DNA of 64,000 bases, taken from NCBI RefSeq assembly GCF_003589925.1, contig NZ_CP032382.1, forward strand, positions 6,386,001-6,450,000, read 5' to 3'. The stretch is from Chryseolinea soli (lineage in GTDB: Bacteria; Bacteroidota; Bacteroidia; Cytophagales; Cyclobacteriaceae). Position numbers and translations under genes: made by a program. How positions within the stretch are numbered: position 1 is the first letter of the stretch; each line of letters begins with the position of its first letter. Positions 17,238 to 26,606 of this stretch are shown here, in pieces. The notes beneath the pieces are model-generated. The model made no database searches. It had not been told where the DNA came from and worked only from the letters and a program-made list of their open reading frames with translations.

Positions 17238-18191
17238 TCACAGATCCAACACCATGATTTTCTCGGTGCGCTTCAGCACGCTCATTTGTTTCGGCGCTGG
17301 GCGGTCTGTGAAGCCGAGTTTGTAATATAACGCATGGGCTTCCGGCATGGCCATCGTGGTTTGCAGCCACAGTTGAGTGGCATAGTTTTCTTTGCATCGC
17401 GAGATGCATCGTTCGATGAGCCGGGTGGCAATGCCGGCCTTGCGGATCGTGCGGTCTACAAAAAGTTTTGCAAATTCAAACGTGTTTTCATCGAGCCGCT
17501 TTAGCGCGACCACACCCGCGACTTTTTTGTTGTGCAAGGCATAAAAGACAAAACCGCCCGCATCGAGGTAGGCCTTGTCCGGATGTTGCAGCGTGATCTT
17601 GTCCTCTTCCTCCAATTTTCCTTTTAGCACTTCCAGCAGCCAGGGCGCTGCGAGTTCATAGAAATATTTTTTGAGAGAGGGTTTGTAGTCTACCACACGA
17701 ATATCGGGGAGTGTATGCAGGTGCTTTAGTCTTTCGTGGATGGGGTGGGTTGACAGCCCCGCTTCGATGCGGCCGAGAATGTTGGGGAAATCGGGGTGGC
17801 CGGCGTCCAGGAGATGTTTCAACGTCGCACCAAACGATCCCCATATTTTTTCCAGCTTGGGGAGCAGGTTTTTTCCTTTCGTGGAGAGCTGGATTTGCTT
17901 GGAGCGTTTGTCGGTGGGATGCGATTTTATTTTGACGAGGGCTTGTTCTTCCAGCTCACGCACGATGTTTTTTACGGTGATGTGGGAGACGCCGATTTCG
18001 GCAGCGATCTCGAGCACGGTGCGGGGGGCTTCGGCGGTGGCTAGAATATAATAGACGGAGAACCAGCTGGCTTTGAAGTCCACGTGGTTGTCGCTATAGA
18101 TCTTATCGCCGTCGATGTGGAGTTTTTCGCTGATCCTGCGGAAGCGGGTGGCGCAGGCGAGGTAGCCGAGTTGGGTGATCTTGTCGGGCAT
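17238..18191 (-). CDS. MarR-type regulator fused to a GNAT acetyltransferase
   Basis: 317 residues in two domains. Residues about 1-145 form a MarR winged helix (EIAAEIGVSHITVKNIVREL recognition helix, then SHPTDKRSKQIQLSTKG wing). Residues about 160-315 form a GNAT fold (VAGVVALKRLDENTFEFAKL, then FVDRTIRKAGIATRLIE with the acetyl-CoA loop modified from Q/RxxGxG/A). Such fusions are common in Bacteroidota; ligand and acetyl acceptor are unknown. A perfect 18-bp palindrome lies upstream of the start. Confidence 0.85.
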   Translation of the reverse strand: MPDKITQLGYLACATRFRRISEKLHIDGDKIYSDNHVDFKASWFSVYYILATAEAPRTVLEIAAEIGVSHITVKNIVRELEEQALVKIKSHPTDKRSKQIQLSTKGKNLLPKLEKIWGSFGATLKHLLDAGHPDFPNILGRIEAGLSTHPIHERLKHLHTLPDIRVVDYKPSLKKYFYELAAPWLLEVLKGKLEEEDKITLQHPDKAYLDAGGFVFYALHNKKVAGVVALKRLDENTFEFAKLFVDRTIRKAGIATRLIERCISRCKENYATQLWLQTTMAMPEAHALYYKLGFTDRPAPKQMSVLKRTEKIMVLDL

Positions 18192-18219
18192 GGGAATTAG
18201 GAAAGTAGTTTTGTAAAAT

Positions 18220-18237
18220 TATGAAAGTACTTTCATA
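18220..18237. promoter_or_regulatory. 18-bp palindrome, candidate MarR-GNAT operator
   Basis: TATGAAAGTACTTTCATA is its own reverse complement and lies 29-46 bases upstream of the MarR-GNAT start codon, where an autoregulatory site is expected. Confidence 0.5.
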
Positions 18238-18293
18238 TATACGGCATCGAAAGGAGGAAGTTTCATCAAAGTTTAAAGTGGGTGGCTTTGGGA

Positions 18294-18376
18294 AACCCCG
18301 TTGGGGTTGGCTGTCGCTGTGACTTTCTACCCCCAGTTTCACCGGGGGCCATTGTTCGGGAAGCCCGTTGGGCTTG
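18294..18376 (+). repeat. REP-like three-palindrome element, copy A
   Basis: Three palindromes in order: AACCCCGTTGGGGTT (18294-18308), CCCCCAGTTTCACCGGGGG (18330-18348) and AAGCCCGTTGGGCTT (18361-18375). The same order recurs at 30900-30979, 31041-31119 and 55111-55190. The rest of the 18192-18529 interval holds no gene. Confidence 0.75.
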
Positions 18377-18529
18377 GGGGATCGGGTTATCTGGAGGGGG
18401 CGCTATATTGATCATGGTCGTGATCACTGTTATGGGATTTACATTGGAGAAATCTTGTTCGGGATGTCGCCTTAGAGCGATCGGTTCCAAGTTTCAATCT
18501 CAAATTCAATTTCGGTCTCAATCAATGGC

Positions 18530-19696
18530 CTAGCTGTTTTGCAGGACCTCGGTCATTTCTTCGGGGGTTAGGGCGATGGGGTTGTTTTTGTTGTCGGAGG
18601 CGGATAGGATCTTGGGGAAGTCCTGGGGAGTGATGCCGTTTTGGGATAGGGTTGGGATGGTCATTTGGGTGCTCCAGGTGGCGATGAGGTCGAGGAGGAA
18701 GTCGGTGTAGTAGTCGCTTGTCTTTCCGGGAAGGGCGGAGAATAATTTGCCGACGGTGGCGTATTTTGTTAGAGCTTGTTCGTTGGCTTGTGTGGCGCGG
18801 AGTTTTCGAACCGTTACGCGGTTGGCGGCGGTCATGAGGGCGCTGCAGATCACGCCGTGGGGGATGTTGAAGTATCCGCCTACGGCGGAGGCGAAGCCGT
18901 GTACGAGGCCGAGGCCTGCATTGGCCAGCGTGATGCCGGAGAGATAGGCGGCCAGCATCATGTCGGCGCGGTCTTCAACGTCTGTGCCTTCGCGGAAGGC
19001 TTTGGGTAAGGCAACGGCGATGCGTTTTAACCCCTCCAGTGCAAGCGCATCGGTGACGGGGTTGGCAGCGGTGGAGAGATAGGACTCCAGGAGTTGTGTG
19101 AAAGCGTCCATGCCGCTGGCGGCCGTGATGGCGGGCGGGCAGTGCAGTGTAAGGGTCGGGTCGAGTATGGCGGTCTTGGGTACGAAGTTGTTGTGGCGCA
19201 GTGATTTCTTAAAGCCTTGCGCTCCTGTCTCCGACAACACGGCGTTCTTGGTTGCTTCGCTTCCTGTTCCTGCCGTGGTGGGCACCGCCACGAAGGGGAG
19301 CGTGGTGCCCGGATGGGATTTGGTTCCGACGCCTTCCAAGTACTGAACGACGGGCTCACCCAAAACCAGCATGGCCGCTATGGCCTTACCGGCATCCAGC
19401 ACACTGCCGCCGCCAATGGCCAGGACCGCATCGGGTTCGTAGGCAGAGAATTTTGTCACCGCCGTATCGATCACGGCCGGCGTGGGTTCACCGGGGATTT
19501 TATAGATCTCGACGCTGAAGTGTTTTTGATGCAATTGCTCCAGCAGGGTCTGGCCTGGCGTGGACGACAGAAAAGAATGCGCCCCGGTCACCAACACGAT
19601 TTTCTTTCCATAGGTCTCCAGCACTGTCGGGGCAACCGAGATCAGGCCGGCGCCAAAATATACCTGGGGTGTGGCGGCTAATCCAAAGGCTTTCAT
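18530..19696 (-). CDS. Iron-containing alcohol dehydrogenase
   Basis: 388 residues, full length for the group III (Fe-ADH) family. NAD-binding loop AIGGGSVLDAGKAIA and metal-ligand region SGMDAFTQLLESYLS, GLGLVHGFASAVGGYFNIPHG with its His residues are all present. It oxidises or reduces an unknown alcohol/aldehyde in the cytoplasm. The next upstream gene on the same strand, ten bases away, is an ABM monooxygenase, so both probably act on one small quinol or aldehyde. Confidence 0.88.
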   Translation of the reverse strand: MKAFGLAATPQVYFGAGLISVAPTVLETYGKKIVLVTGAHSFLSSTPGQTLLEQLHQKHFSVEIYKIPGEPTPAVIDTAVTKFSAYEPDAVLAIGGGSVLDAGKAIAAMLVLGEPVVQYLEGVGTKSHPGTTLPFVAVPTTAGTGSEATKNAVLSETGAQGFKKSLRHNNFVPKTAILDPTLTLHCPPAITAASGMDAFTQLLESYLSTAANPVTDALALEGLKRIAVALPKAFREGTDVEDRADMMLAAYLSGITLANAGLGLVHGFASAVGGYFNIPHGVICSALMTAANRVTVRKLRATQANEQALTKYATVGKLFSALPGKTSDYYTDFLLDLIATWSTQMTIPTLSQNGITPQDFPKILSASDNKNNPIALTPEEMTEVLQNS

Positions 19697-19706
19697 AGCG
19701 TCAAAC

Positions 19707-20006
19707 TTATACGGAGGCGGGATAGAGCATGTTGTGTTTCACGCCTTCGCGTGGTTTGGCCATCCAGTCGGCTACGGTGTCGCGCCATTTCTGGTAGTGG
19801 GGAGTTTCTTTGTGGGCGGCGGCCGCTTGCTCGGTGGCATAGGCTTCGTAGAAGACAAATTTGTTTGGGTCCTGCAGATCTTGCAGGATATCGAAGCGGA
19901 GGTTGCCGGGTTCCTGGATGGATCGTTCGTGATTTTGGCGTGTGGCTTCGATGAAAGGCTGGCGGAACTCGCGTTTTACCTGGACGTAGATGACGGTGGC
20001 GACCAT
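19707..20006 (-). CDS. ABM-family (antibiotic biosynthesis monooxygenase / LsrG-like) protein
   Basis: 99 residues, a single ABM ferredoxin-like domain. Signature stretches are ESIQEPGNLRFDILQDLQDP-like (here RSIQEPGNLRFDILQD), FVFYEAYATEQAAAAH and HYQKWRD. Members act as cofactor-free quinol monooxygenases or, like LsrG, process small diketones. Upstream partner of the iron alcohol dehydrogenase in a two-gene unit. Confidence 0.85.
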   Translation of the reverse strand: MVATVIYVQVKREFRQPFIEATRQNHERSIQEPGNLRFDILQDLQDPNKFVFYEAYATEQAAAAHKETPHYQKWRDTVADWMAKPREGVKHNMLYPASV

Positions 20007-20143
20007 TTGCTTTTTTTTGCTAACGTACGAGGAAAAGGTTTAACCGCAAAGACCCCCTACGCCAAAGCTTGGGCGGGCCCTCCTTCGCTGAAGCTTCGGC
20101 GGGCAAGCAAATTAGCGCAAGGAATTCCAATGCGTTTCGACTT

Positions 20144-21229
20144 TTATTTGTCGATAGCATGGGGGGCTTCTTGTCTTTGTTTGGCGGCTTGCCAGTCTTC
20201 GCGGATGAGGAAGTGGATGTCTTGTTGTTCGAAGGTTTGGAGCAGCTTTAGGTTGATGTATTGCTGGATGTCCATGTAGCGAAGGTAGTCGGCCACCGTG
20301 ACAAAGTAAACTACTTCGAACACAACGCCGTAGTCGGTGAGCCGTGCCAGGTGCGCGCGGTCAAAACGAACGTCCCGGGCGCTTTCGATGATCGACTTGA
20401 TGAGGGCGGGGATCTTTTCGAGCTGGTCGGTGGTGGTGTCGTATACCACCGTGATGTTGAATTGCACGCGGCGGTTTTCCTGGCGCTTGTAGTTGTGTAC
20501 GCGCGATTTGGTGAGGTCGCTGTTGGAGATGACGATCTGTTCGCCCGTGAGGCTGCGCAAGCGTGTGGTCTTCACGCCGATGTATTCGATGGTACCGTTC
20601 TTGTCGTCCACGTTGATGGCGTCGCCCACTTCGAAAGGTTTGTCGAAAAAGATCACAAAATAATTGAACAGGTCGCCGATGATGTTTTGCGCAGCCAGTG
20701 CCACGGCGATGCCCCCAATGCCCACGCCGGTGAGAATAGTAGAAACGTCATAGCCGAGATTTTGGATAAGGAATACGCCACCCAGGATCCACACCACGAG
20801 GTTGATGATGATCATCAGCCCTCCCACCTGCAACACTTTCGTCTCGCCCTGCTCCTGCTTTCGGATATGGTTGATGAGAATGATCTTGATGGTGGTGGAT
20901 ATAAAGCGCAGTACAAAAACCATGATGACCACCCCCGTCGCCACCTCCACCACACGGCTCGCTTTCACGGACAGCTCCAGGCTGTTGATGCCCCAGTAAA
21001 TGACCAGGAAGCTAAGAATCGGCAGCACAAATTTCTCGATGCCGGCCACGATCTGGTCGTCGGTTTGGGATGGGCTCTTCGCCACCATTTTCTCCACTTT
21101 CGTCATGATGACCCGCTTGAAGATGCGGATGAGGAGCAACCCTAAAACAATGATCCCGGCAGCGATGAGATAGGTCTGAACGGAATTCTTACCGTACTCC
21201 CTTGAAAGTATTTCCTCGAAAGAATCCAT
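20144..21229 (-). CDS. MscS-family mechanosensitive channel
   Basis: 361 residues from the ATG at 21229 (MDSFEEILSREYG); 20 extra residues of the longer frame have no signal character. Four N-terminal helices precede the MscS pore helix region (GVGIGGIAVALAAQNIIGDLFN) and the beta domain (VGDAINVDDKNGTIEYIGVKTTRLRSLTGE). The channel opens under membrane tension and releases small solutes. Single gene. Confidence 0.9.
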   Translation of the reverse strand: MDSFEEILSREYGKNSVQTYLIAAGIIVLGLLLIRIFKRVIMTKVEKMVAKSPSQTDDQIVAGIEKFVLPILSFLVIYWGINSLELSVKASRVVEVATGVVIMVFVLRFISTTIKIILINHIRKQEQGETKVLQVGGLMIIINLVVWILGGVFLIQNLGYDVSTILTGVGIGGIAVALAAQNIIGDLFNYFVIFFDKPFEVGDAINVDDKNGTIEYIGVKTTRLRSLTGEQIVISNSDLTKSRVHNYKRQENRRVQFNITVVYDTTTDQLEKIPALIKSIIESARDVRFDRAHLARLTDYGVVFEVVYFVTVADYLRYMDIQQYINLKLLQTFEQQDIHFLIREDWQAAKQRQEAPHAIDK

Positions 21230-21463
21230 GCGCTTTGCGTTTTGCATTCTTCTGAAGGAAATATTGTGCCGGAGATGCACATCCGTCATAACAAATACAA
21301 AGAATCAGGGAAATGTATGGGACTCACGCCCAATGTTGCAAAGGGTCGATCGCCGATTTGTTTGATCTCCTGCACAGCGGGAAAAAATTCCACAGTTCCG
21401 AACTTTGGCAAGGACGCGAAGTGTGGAGAAACGTCGACAGGATCACTTCCCCTTCTCTCCCTC

Positions 21464-23134
21464 CTACTCTACTTCCGCATCAAACGCTGCGTTCACAATC
21501 CGGTCGTTTCTTTTCAGTTGTATCCAAATGCGATAACGGCCCGGCGAAGGAAAGGCATAGGGAAAAGAGACCATCGTGTGTTCCGGGTCGCGCATGGCGT
21601 GGTCCATGTTTCCTCCATAATAAATGTTGCGTTCGGCTTCCGTCATTTTCTCAAGCCGTGCCAACTCGTGGTTCACGCTATCCATAAAGACCCTCGATCG
21701 TGGCAATTTCTTAACATCCACGGGGCCTTCGTTCGTGGCAAAGCGGTTCAGCATGGTTTGTTGGGAAGCCATAGAATAACTGCCCACTGGGTGCAGGTGT
21801 ATGTACACACTTCCGTCGTCCTTCATGACTACGGCATGCCCCATCATGCCCAGGTAAGGCTGAAGTACGGCGGGCTTGCCGGCTTCGTCCTGCACGTTGA
21901 ATTTGAGCGAATATAAATTTTGTGACACCAAGGGTTCGGATGGATTGTGTTCCCAGGTCACGGTTGCACCGTCGGGCAACGGCGTGCGCACGCCGGGTGT
22001 TCCGCAGATGATCACATCGGCCGGTAGCTGTGTCGTTGGTTTTGTAGCGGCGATGGGGTTTGTGAAAAAATAGGTATCATCCTGATCGGACGCGCTGGTG
22101 TCGGAGGACATCATGACGTTGGCGGTATATTGCCCGGGTATAGTCAACGTGTCGGGAATGGTTTCGGAAAAGCCGCTGAGACGGGTTACGTCTGCAAAGA
22201 CAAAGTATTTTCCTGCCGGCAGTGGAGGCATGGGGGTCACGAACGTGACGGAGTCTTTTCGTTTTGGGTGCAGGTGTGCGAACGCATCCAGTGTGTTGGC
22301 GCGGACGAGGAAGAGGTGCATCAACTTCCCGTGATCGGGAATGATGTAGCTGATGTTCCGGGTGAACGTCAGGTTTGAAAGCTTTGTGGTATCGACCGCA
22401 AAAACCAGCTGTCTTCCATTTCCTTCGGGAACGATGGACGTTGTGGCCCGGAAAGGTTTGAACATGAAGCGCTGATAGGAATCGGCCCAACTGTTCCACC
22501 ACGATCTTCCTCCCCAAAGCACCAACAATAACAACACCGAAGCGGACACCGCGCCGATGATGCGCTTCCGCTGGATGGCCTTGGCCTGGTCGAGTCCGGG
22601 CTTCACCAATCCATCGCTCACGCTCGCGCTGATGATGGTGACCATGAGCACGACCAAAAGGATCGCGAGGCCCAATAGCGACCAGCCCAGTTTAGCGTCC
22701 ATCACTTTTTGTGTCGTCGATACGGCCATCACGGGAATGATCACCCGGCCCGTCTCAGCGCTGCCTCTCACTTCCACTTCGATGCCGGATGTGCCGACGT
22801 CTATCAGCCAGATGATGCCGCGGTAGTGGCCGGGCTCTCCGGGGACGGGCTTCATTTCGTCGGCCTGGGGTGTGCCTTTTGCGCCGGCAAACCAGTAGAC
22901 CGGTTTTGCCCACACGGACGCCACGCCGGTGGCATGCGTAAAGATGTCGACAGTGGCCGTTCCGGGGATCACCTCGGGCGGGTTGATCAGGGCCATCAGC
23001 GAATAACTTCCGGCGCTGCCTTCAAAACTAACGCCAGGGCTACCCACGTGCGCCCATCCGCCGAAGGAGATGCAAAGTCCCAGACAGGTTCCGATAAAGA
23101 TGCGGAGCAATTTCCGCTTGCGGCGGGCCCTCAT
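21464..23134 (-). CDS. Membrane-anchored protein with two HLHP-containing domains, unknown function
   Basis: 556 residues from ATG 23134, which overlaps the upstream gene by four bases (ATGA); 39 more residues of the open frame overlap that gene in full and are rejected. After a signal peptide (ending GGWA) comes a periplasmic beta domain, then transmembrane segments near 150-175 and 205-225, then two similar blocks: HGKLMHLFLVR followed by FAHLHP (about 285) and MMGHAVVMKDD followed by YIHLHP (about 445). The repeated His/Met residues suggest a cupredoxin-like metal or heme site (inference). Family not recognised. Confidence 0.65.
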   Translation of the reverse strand: MRARRKRKLLRIFIGTCLGLCISFGGWAHVGSPGVSFEGSAGSYSLMALINPPEVIPGTATVDIFTHATGVASVWAKPVYWFAGAKGTPQADEMKPVPGEPGHYRGIIWLIDVGTSGIEVEVRGSAETGRVIIPVMAVSTTQKVMDAKLGWSLLGLAILLVVLMVTIISASVSDGLVKPGLDQAKAIQRKRIIGAVSASVLLLLVLWGGRSWWNSWADSYQRFMFKPFRATTSIVPEGNGRQLVFAVDTTKLSNLTFTRNISYIIPDHGKLMHLFLVRANTLDAFAHLHPKRKDSVTFVTPMPPLPAGKYFVFADVTRLSGFSETIPDTLTIPGQYTANVMMSSDTSASDQDDTYFFTNPIAATKPTTQLPADVIICGTPGVRTPLPDGATVTWEHNPSEPLVSQNLYSLKFNVQDEAGKPAVLQPYLGMMGHAVVMKDDGSVYIHLHPVGSYSMASQQTMLNRFATNEGPVDVKKLPRSRVFMDSVNHELARLEKMTEAERNIYYGGNMDHAMRDPEHTMVSFPYAFPSPGRYRIWIQLKRNDRIVNAAFDAEVE

Positions 23135-24306
23135 CGCACAATGCGTTTTAGCCACGAGCCCCACGCCAACCCTACGCGCGACGTGAGCATACCCAAAACC
23201 AGGGCGATGGCCAGTCCTTTCACCAGGTCGAGTCCCGACGAGATCATCCACGGGCCAAAGGCGTAGCGGAATTCCCAGTTGGCATCAGAGCCAAAATACC
23301 ATTTTGACGTGCCGAAGAACCAATGTCCTTTGGAGGCCATGAGCACGTTGGCGAAAGGCCACTGCACGGCGAGCAACAAAACAAGAAATGCCAGACTGCA
23401 GACGACCGACCTTAACCAAGAGTTGGCTAAGGATGGCCGGTGTATAATGAGATCGATGGCCAAGGCCGGAAACACGAGCAGCAACGGAAAATCAAACGGC
23501 TGAAACGTGGTGATGGGATTCAGCACCGGTCCAAGCCGGGGTGTGGCGGGGAACAAGGGGAGTATCCACAACATCACAAGCATTAACACCGAATACACGG
23601 TTGCCGCCTGGGTGGCACCCCACCGCGAATGCGAGGCCACGGAAAAGGCCACGAGGAAGAGCGGGAAGATGAGCGATGCGACTTCATAAAAGAGCACACC
23701 GTGCATATCGTGACGGCTCAGGTATTCGGATGCCATGGTGTATAACATCGCTACCATAAATCCGGAAGAAAAGCCAAAGAGCCACGTAAACCGGGTCTGC
23801 GTGTCGGGCGTCATGGTTGCCCCACCCAGGTTTTGGTAGGCCACTACGCTAACGATGGCGCCTAGCTGTATCGTGATCATGCCTAAAAGCAAAACGGTGT
23901 GTGGTGGTGAGAGGATGGTGACATCGAGGCCATAGGTATTGTGCCACCAATCGTCAAAGGGTGCGGAGGTTAACATGGCCAGCGCGCCCCAGATGCAAAA
24001 CAGGTTGCCCAGCGAGCCATAAAAAATGCCCCAGAATTTTACGCTTCCAGCCCGCTCCACGGCATTGCCGGCAAAGGTGAGCCGCAACACCCGGTAGCCC
24101 GAGAACAGTCCGGCCGTTACGCCGCCGAGATAGATGGCCAGGTGCGGCGCGGAAAACAAACCATCCCTCCCAATGCTGAGGTGCCACGAGATGTCCCAGA
24201 TCAAGCCCACCATAATGCTGAGCGATGAGAGCACGGTTACATAAAGATAAGGCGGAACAGCTTTTGATTCCGAACGGGCCGAAGCCTCCAGTGACAGAGC
24301 ATCCAT
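23131..24306 (-). CDS. Polytopic membrane protein, partner of the HLHP protein
   Basis: 391 residues from ATG 24306 (the frame also opens at a TTG six bases earlier). About ten transmembrane helices; conserved-looking polar spots inside the membrane include IWDISWHLSIGRDG and FDDWWHNTYGLDVTILSPPH, with several His. Its stop overlaps the start of the HLHP-domain gene by four bases, so the two products are made together and probably form one complex. No known transporter or oxidase motif was recognised. Confidence 0.65.
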   Translation of the reverse strand: MDALSLEASARSESKAVPPYLYVTVLSSLSIMVGLIWDISWHLSIGRDGLFSAPHLAIYLGGVTAGLFSGYRVLRLTFAGNAVERAGSVKFWGIFYGSLGNLFCIWGALAMLTSAPFDDWWHNTYGLDVTILSPPHTVLLLGMITIQLGAIVSVVAYQNLGGATMTPDTQTRFTWLFGFSSGFMVAMLYTMASEYLSRHDMHGVLFYEVASLIFPLFLVAFSVASHSRWGATQAATVYSVLMLVMLWILPLFPATPRLGPVLNPITTFQPFDFPLLLVFPALAIDLIIHRPSLANSWLRSVVCSLAFLVLLLAVQWPFANVLMASKGHWFFGTSKWYFGSDANWEFRYAFGPWMISSGLDLVKGLAIALVLGMLTSRVGLAWGSWLKRIVR

Positions 24307-24450
24307 AATCAAGTGTTACAAACCAAAGATACTTTTTAATTCCTGGTGAAAAATAACGACATCCCGGGATTTTAAAGTGTGTCTTAATTTTTTTTGGATG
24401 CTGCCACCTCGGATTTGGGGTGAGCGATCGAAGATTGGGGTGAGCGATGA

Positions 24451-25140
24451 TCAAAAGATCCGATACCCCAGGCGGACGCCTACGACCAACCGGAATTCTC
24501 CATGATCACGTTCCGTGGGCGCAAAGATGTCGTCGGAGTGGTTGTCAAACGACTCGCTACCCGGGGCAATGGGTTTGCCGATGTCGGTGTACAGGATGCT
24601 GCGGTAAGCCATGCCGACATTGATGTCGAAAAAGAACGACCGGTTCTTGTTCCATCCTGGAAAAAGTAACAATCCAAACTTCATCCCAGCCCCCTGGTTG
24701 TGATGCACGACTTTATAGGTGGCGTATTGAAAATAATCGCAATTGCCTGATACACAATCGTAGCCAATCACCTCCGAGCGATCGAAGGTTACCCGGCTGT
24801 AGTAGTATTCGCCCGCAAGATAAAAAGGTATTTTCGGCGGCGACGGCAAGTAATAGCGTAGCTCGGCTATGCCACGATAACCGGACTTGTTGCTGAATTC
24901 TTCGGTGCCAGACGCGGGATAATTCAAGATCCACCCCAGGTCGTATTGCAGGTTGATGTGCTGCGTGAGTTTGTGTTCCAATGCGACCTGGAACGACGGA
25001 TAGAAATAGATCAGGTGGAGCGGGCTCCATTTTACCGCCAGTTTAGGTTGCTCGATGCGGGAGCTTTGCTGCGCCACGCCGGGAAGGGTCTGGCACAAAA
25101 CCATACCCATCAGGCAAAAGATCCAGATGCTTTTTTTCAT
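24451..25140 (-). CDS. Predicted outer-membrane beta-barrel protein
   Basis: 229 residues with signal peptide (cleaved after GVAQQ). Alternating strands with aromatic residues (LHLIYFYPSFQVALEHKL, YYLPSPPKIPFYLAGEYYYS) and a final strand ending in Ile-Phe (RLGYRIF) fit a small outer-membrane barrel. Its start overlaps the end of the upstream LVIVD lipoprotein gene by four bases (25137-25140), so it is the last gene of that unit. Function unknown. Confidence 0.65.
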   Translation of the reverse strand: MKKSIWIFCLMGMVLCQTLPGVAQQSSRIEQPKLAVKWSPLHLIYFYPSFQVALEHKLTQHINLQYDLGWILNYPASGTEEFSNKSGYRGIAELRYYLPSPPKIPFYLAGEYYYSRVTFDRSEVIGYDCVSGNCDYFQYATYKVVHHNQGAGMKFGLLLFPGWNKNRSFFFDINVGMAYRSILYTDIGKPIAPGSESFDNHSDDIFAPTERDHGEFRLVVGVRLGYRIF

Positions 25141-25889
25141 GGGGCTACCGGTATCAGGCTTAACTTTTTTATAGCGTCGGGGTCGGTGTAGTCATACTGC
25201 GCCACGCCGTCTTTTCCGGTGAGGATCAATGTGCCGTCGTGGGGGATCACATCATACGCATCGTCTTCGTCATAGCGTTTGATCAAGTGGATGTTCATCG
25301 GGTCTTTAACATTGAGCACCGTGAGACCCGACTCGCCTTCGCAGACAAATAACAAGTCACCGTCCACGCCCAAACCGTAGGGCGAATTGAGGCCGTAGCT
25401 GCTTAACCTAACCGGTTGCTGGGGGTTTTTGATGTTGATGATCTCCAATTGGTTGGTGTTGGAAGGACGACAGCTGAAAGTGCGCAACGTAACAAACGCC
25501 AGTGTATCCTGGACCACCACCGGGTCGCAGGAGACGACATGTGAATAGGATGACACAAACAACGGGTTTGCGGGTGTCGCAATGTCGTAGGTGATCATCG
25601 CGTCTACTGTTCCCAGGTAGAGCCAGTGATCGCGGGTGAAGATGGTTTCCACGCCGGGGTTGAGTTGGATCGCATTTATTTTTTCCAGGGCACCGTTGCC
25701 CATGATCTGGTAGACCTTCAGGGCGTCGTCTTCCACGGCAAAAAGGTGTGTTGCTGTAACGGCGAAGCGTGCCGTCGATCCGCCCTTGCCGCTGAGACCG
25801 TCGGTCGTTGTTCCATCCGAATCCTGGCAGGAAAATGCGGCGAGGCCCGCCATCACGATGCAAAGGATGAAGAGGATGCGCGTTCTCAT
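25137..25889 (-). CDS. LVIVD-repeat lipoprotein
   Basis: 250 residues from ATG 25889 (MRTRILFILC), with lipobox AAFSC. Repeats of the LVIVD propeller type are visible: LNVKDPMNIHLIKRYD, IINIKNPQQPVRLSSYG and YDIATPANPLFVSSYS. These proteins form surface or periplasmic propellers, presumably for binding. The start shares one base with the stop of the upstream gene (TAATG), and the downstream barrel gene overlaps by four bases. Confidence 0.75.
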   Translation of the reverse strand: MRTRILFILCIVMAGLAAFSCQDSDGTTTDGLSGKGGSTARFAVTATHLFAVEDDALKVYQIMGNGALEKINAIQLNPGVETIFTRDHWLYLGTVDAMITYDIATPANPLFVSSYSHVVSCDPVVVQDTLAFVTLRTFSCRPSNTNQLEIINIKNPQQPVRLSSYGLNSPYGLGVDGDLLFVCEGESGLTVLNVKDPMNIHLIKRYDEDDAYDVIPHDGTLILTGKDGVAQYDYTDPDAIKKLSLIPVAP

Positions 25890-26422
25890 TAGCGGAAACA
25901 TTTAGGGTTGTTCAATGTGGTCATCTCCCACCCGATCACCATGCCGCGTGTGTCGTCGGGACATTCGAAGTATCTTCCTTCGCGCGGGGGAATTCTTTGC
26001 GACCAGTGCTCTTGCTTTAGCCGGCTTAGCTCGCGGATGTTGCTCCAGTCGGAGACGTCGAGGGCCACCAGGTCAGTCATGTGGTCGGCGTAGAGCACGT
26101 TGTTGCGGATGGCCATCTCGGTGTTGCCCGCGAGTTGCAGAAATCCCAACGCCTTGGGATGTGCGGGGTCGCTATTGTCGAAAACGTGAATGCCCTGATA
26201 TTTTTCGTTGATGAGCAGATACGTCGACACCACATAGATCTTTCCCGGGCGAACCAACGGCCGCGCGGCACCAAACGCGAGAGGCACCTGGTCATCCGTA
26301 GCATAAATGGGTTTGTATCCCTCGACTTCTCCCACGGGAAAGTCGGGTGCAAAGGGCGACTCCGGGTAGCACCCTGACGCGAGGATCAGGGCAACCATTA
26401 GCATGCGCGTCGCGATTTTCAT
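25889..26422 (-). CDS. Second LVIVD-type lipoprotein, shorter
   Basis: 177 residues with lipobox LASGC. It carries a VFDNSDPAHPKALGFLQL repeat and a LVALDVSDWSNIREL repeat, the same fold family as the next gene. It is probably the first gene of the three-gene unit ending with the barrel protein at 24451. Only about two blades are visible, so it may complete a propeller with its neighbour (inference). Confidence 0.7.
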   Translation of the reverse strand: MKIATRMLMVALILASGCYPESPFAPDFPVGEVEGYKPIYATDDQVPLAFGAARPLVRPGKIYVVSTYLLINEKYQGIHVFDNSDPAHPKALGFLQLAGNTEMAIRNNVLYADHMTDLVALDVSDWSNIRELSRLKQEHWSQRIPPREGRYFECPDDTRGMVIGWEMTTLNNPKCFR

Positions 26423-26606
26423 CGTTATAAGAGATTAGATGTGAATTCAATTCGCCGTTGACACCTTACCCTGCTCACCCCCAACTGCGGCTTTTGTAAA
26501 GACACAGTTTTCGGGGATTAGGTTGGAATGTTCTTTTTGCGACTGGAATCCTTTGATCTCCTTTATTACGCGAAGCTTATCAAGATGAAGCCGGTGTAAA
26601 TATCAT

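Noticed and set aside
20039..20143. Short GC-rich palindromic stretch near GAAGCTTC
   Set aside because: Too short and unique within the window to call a repeat family.
20261..21145. 294-codon frame on the plus strand
   Set aside because: Antisense of the MscS gene; rich in His, Asp and Val without any domain.
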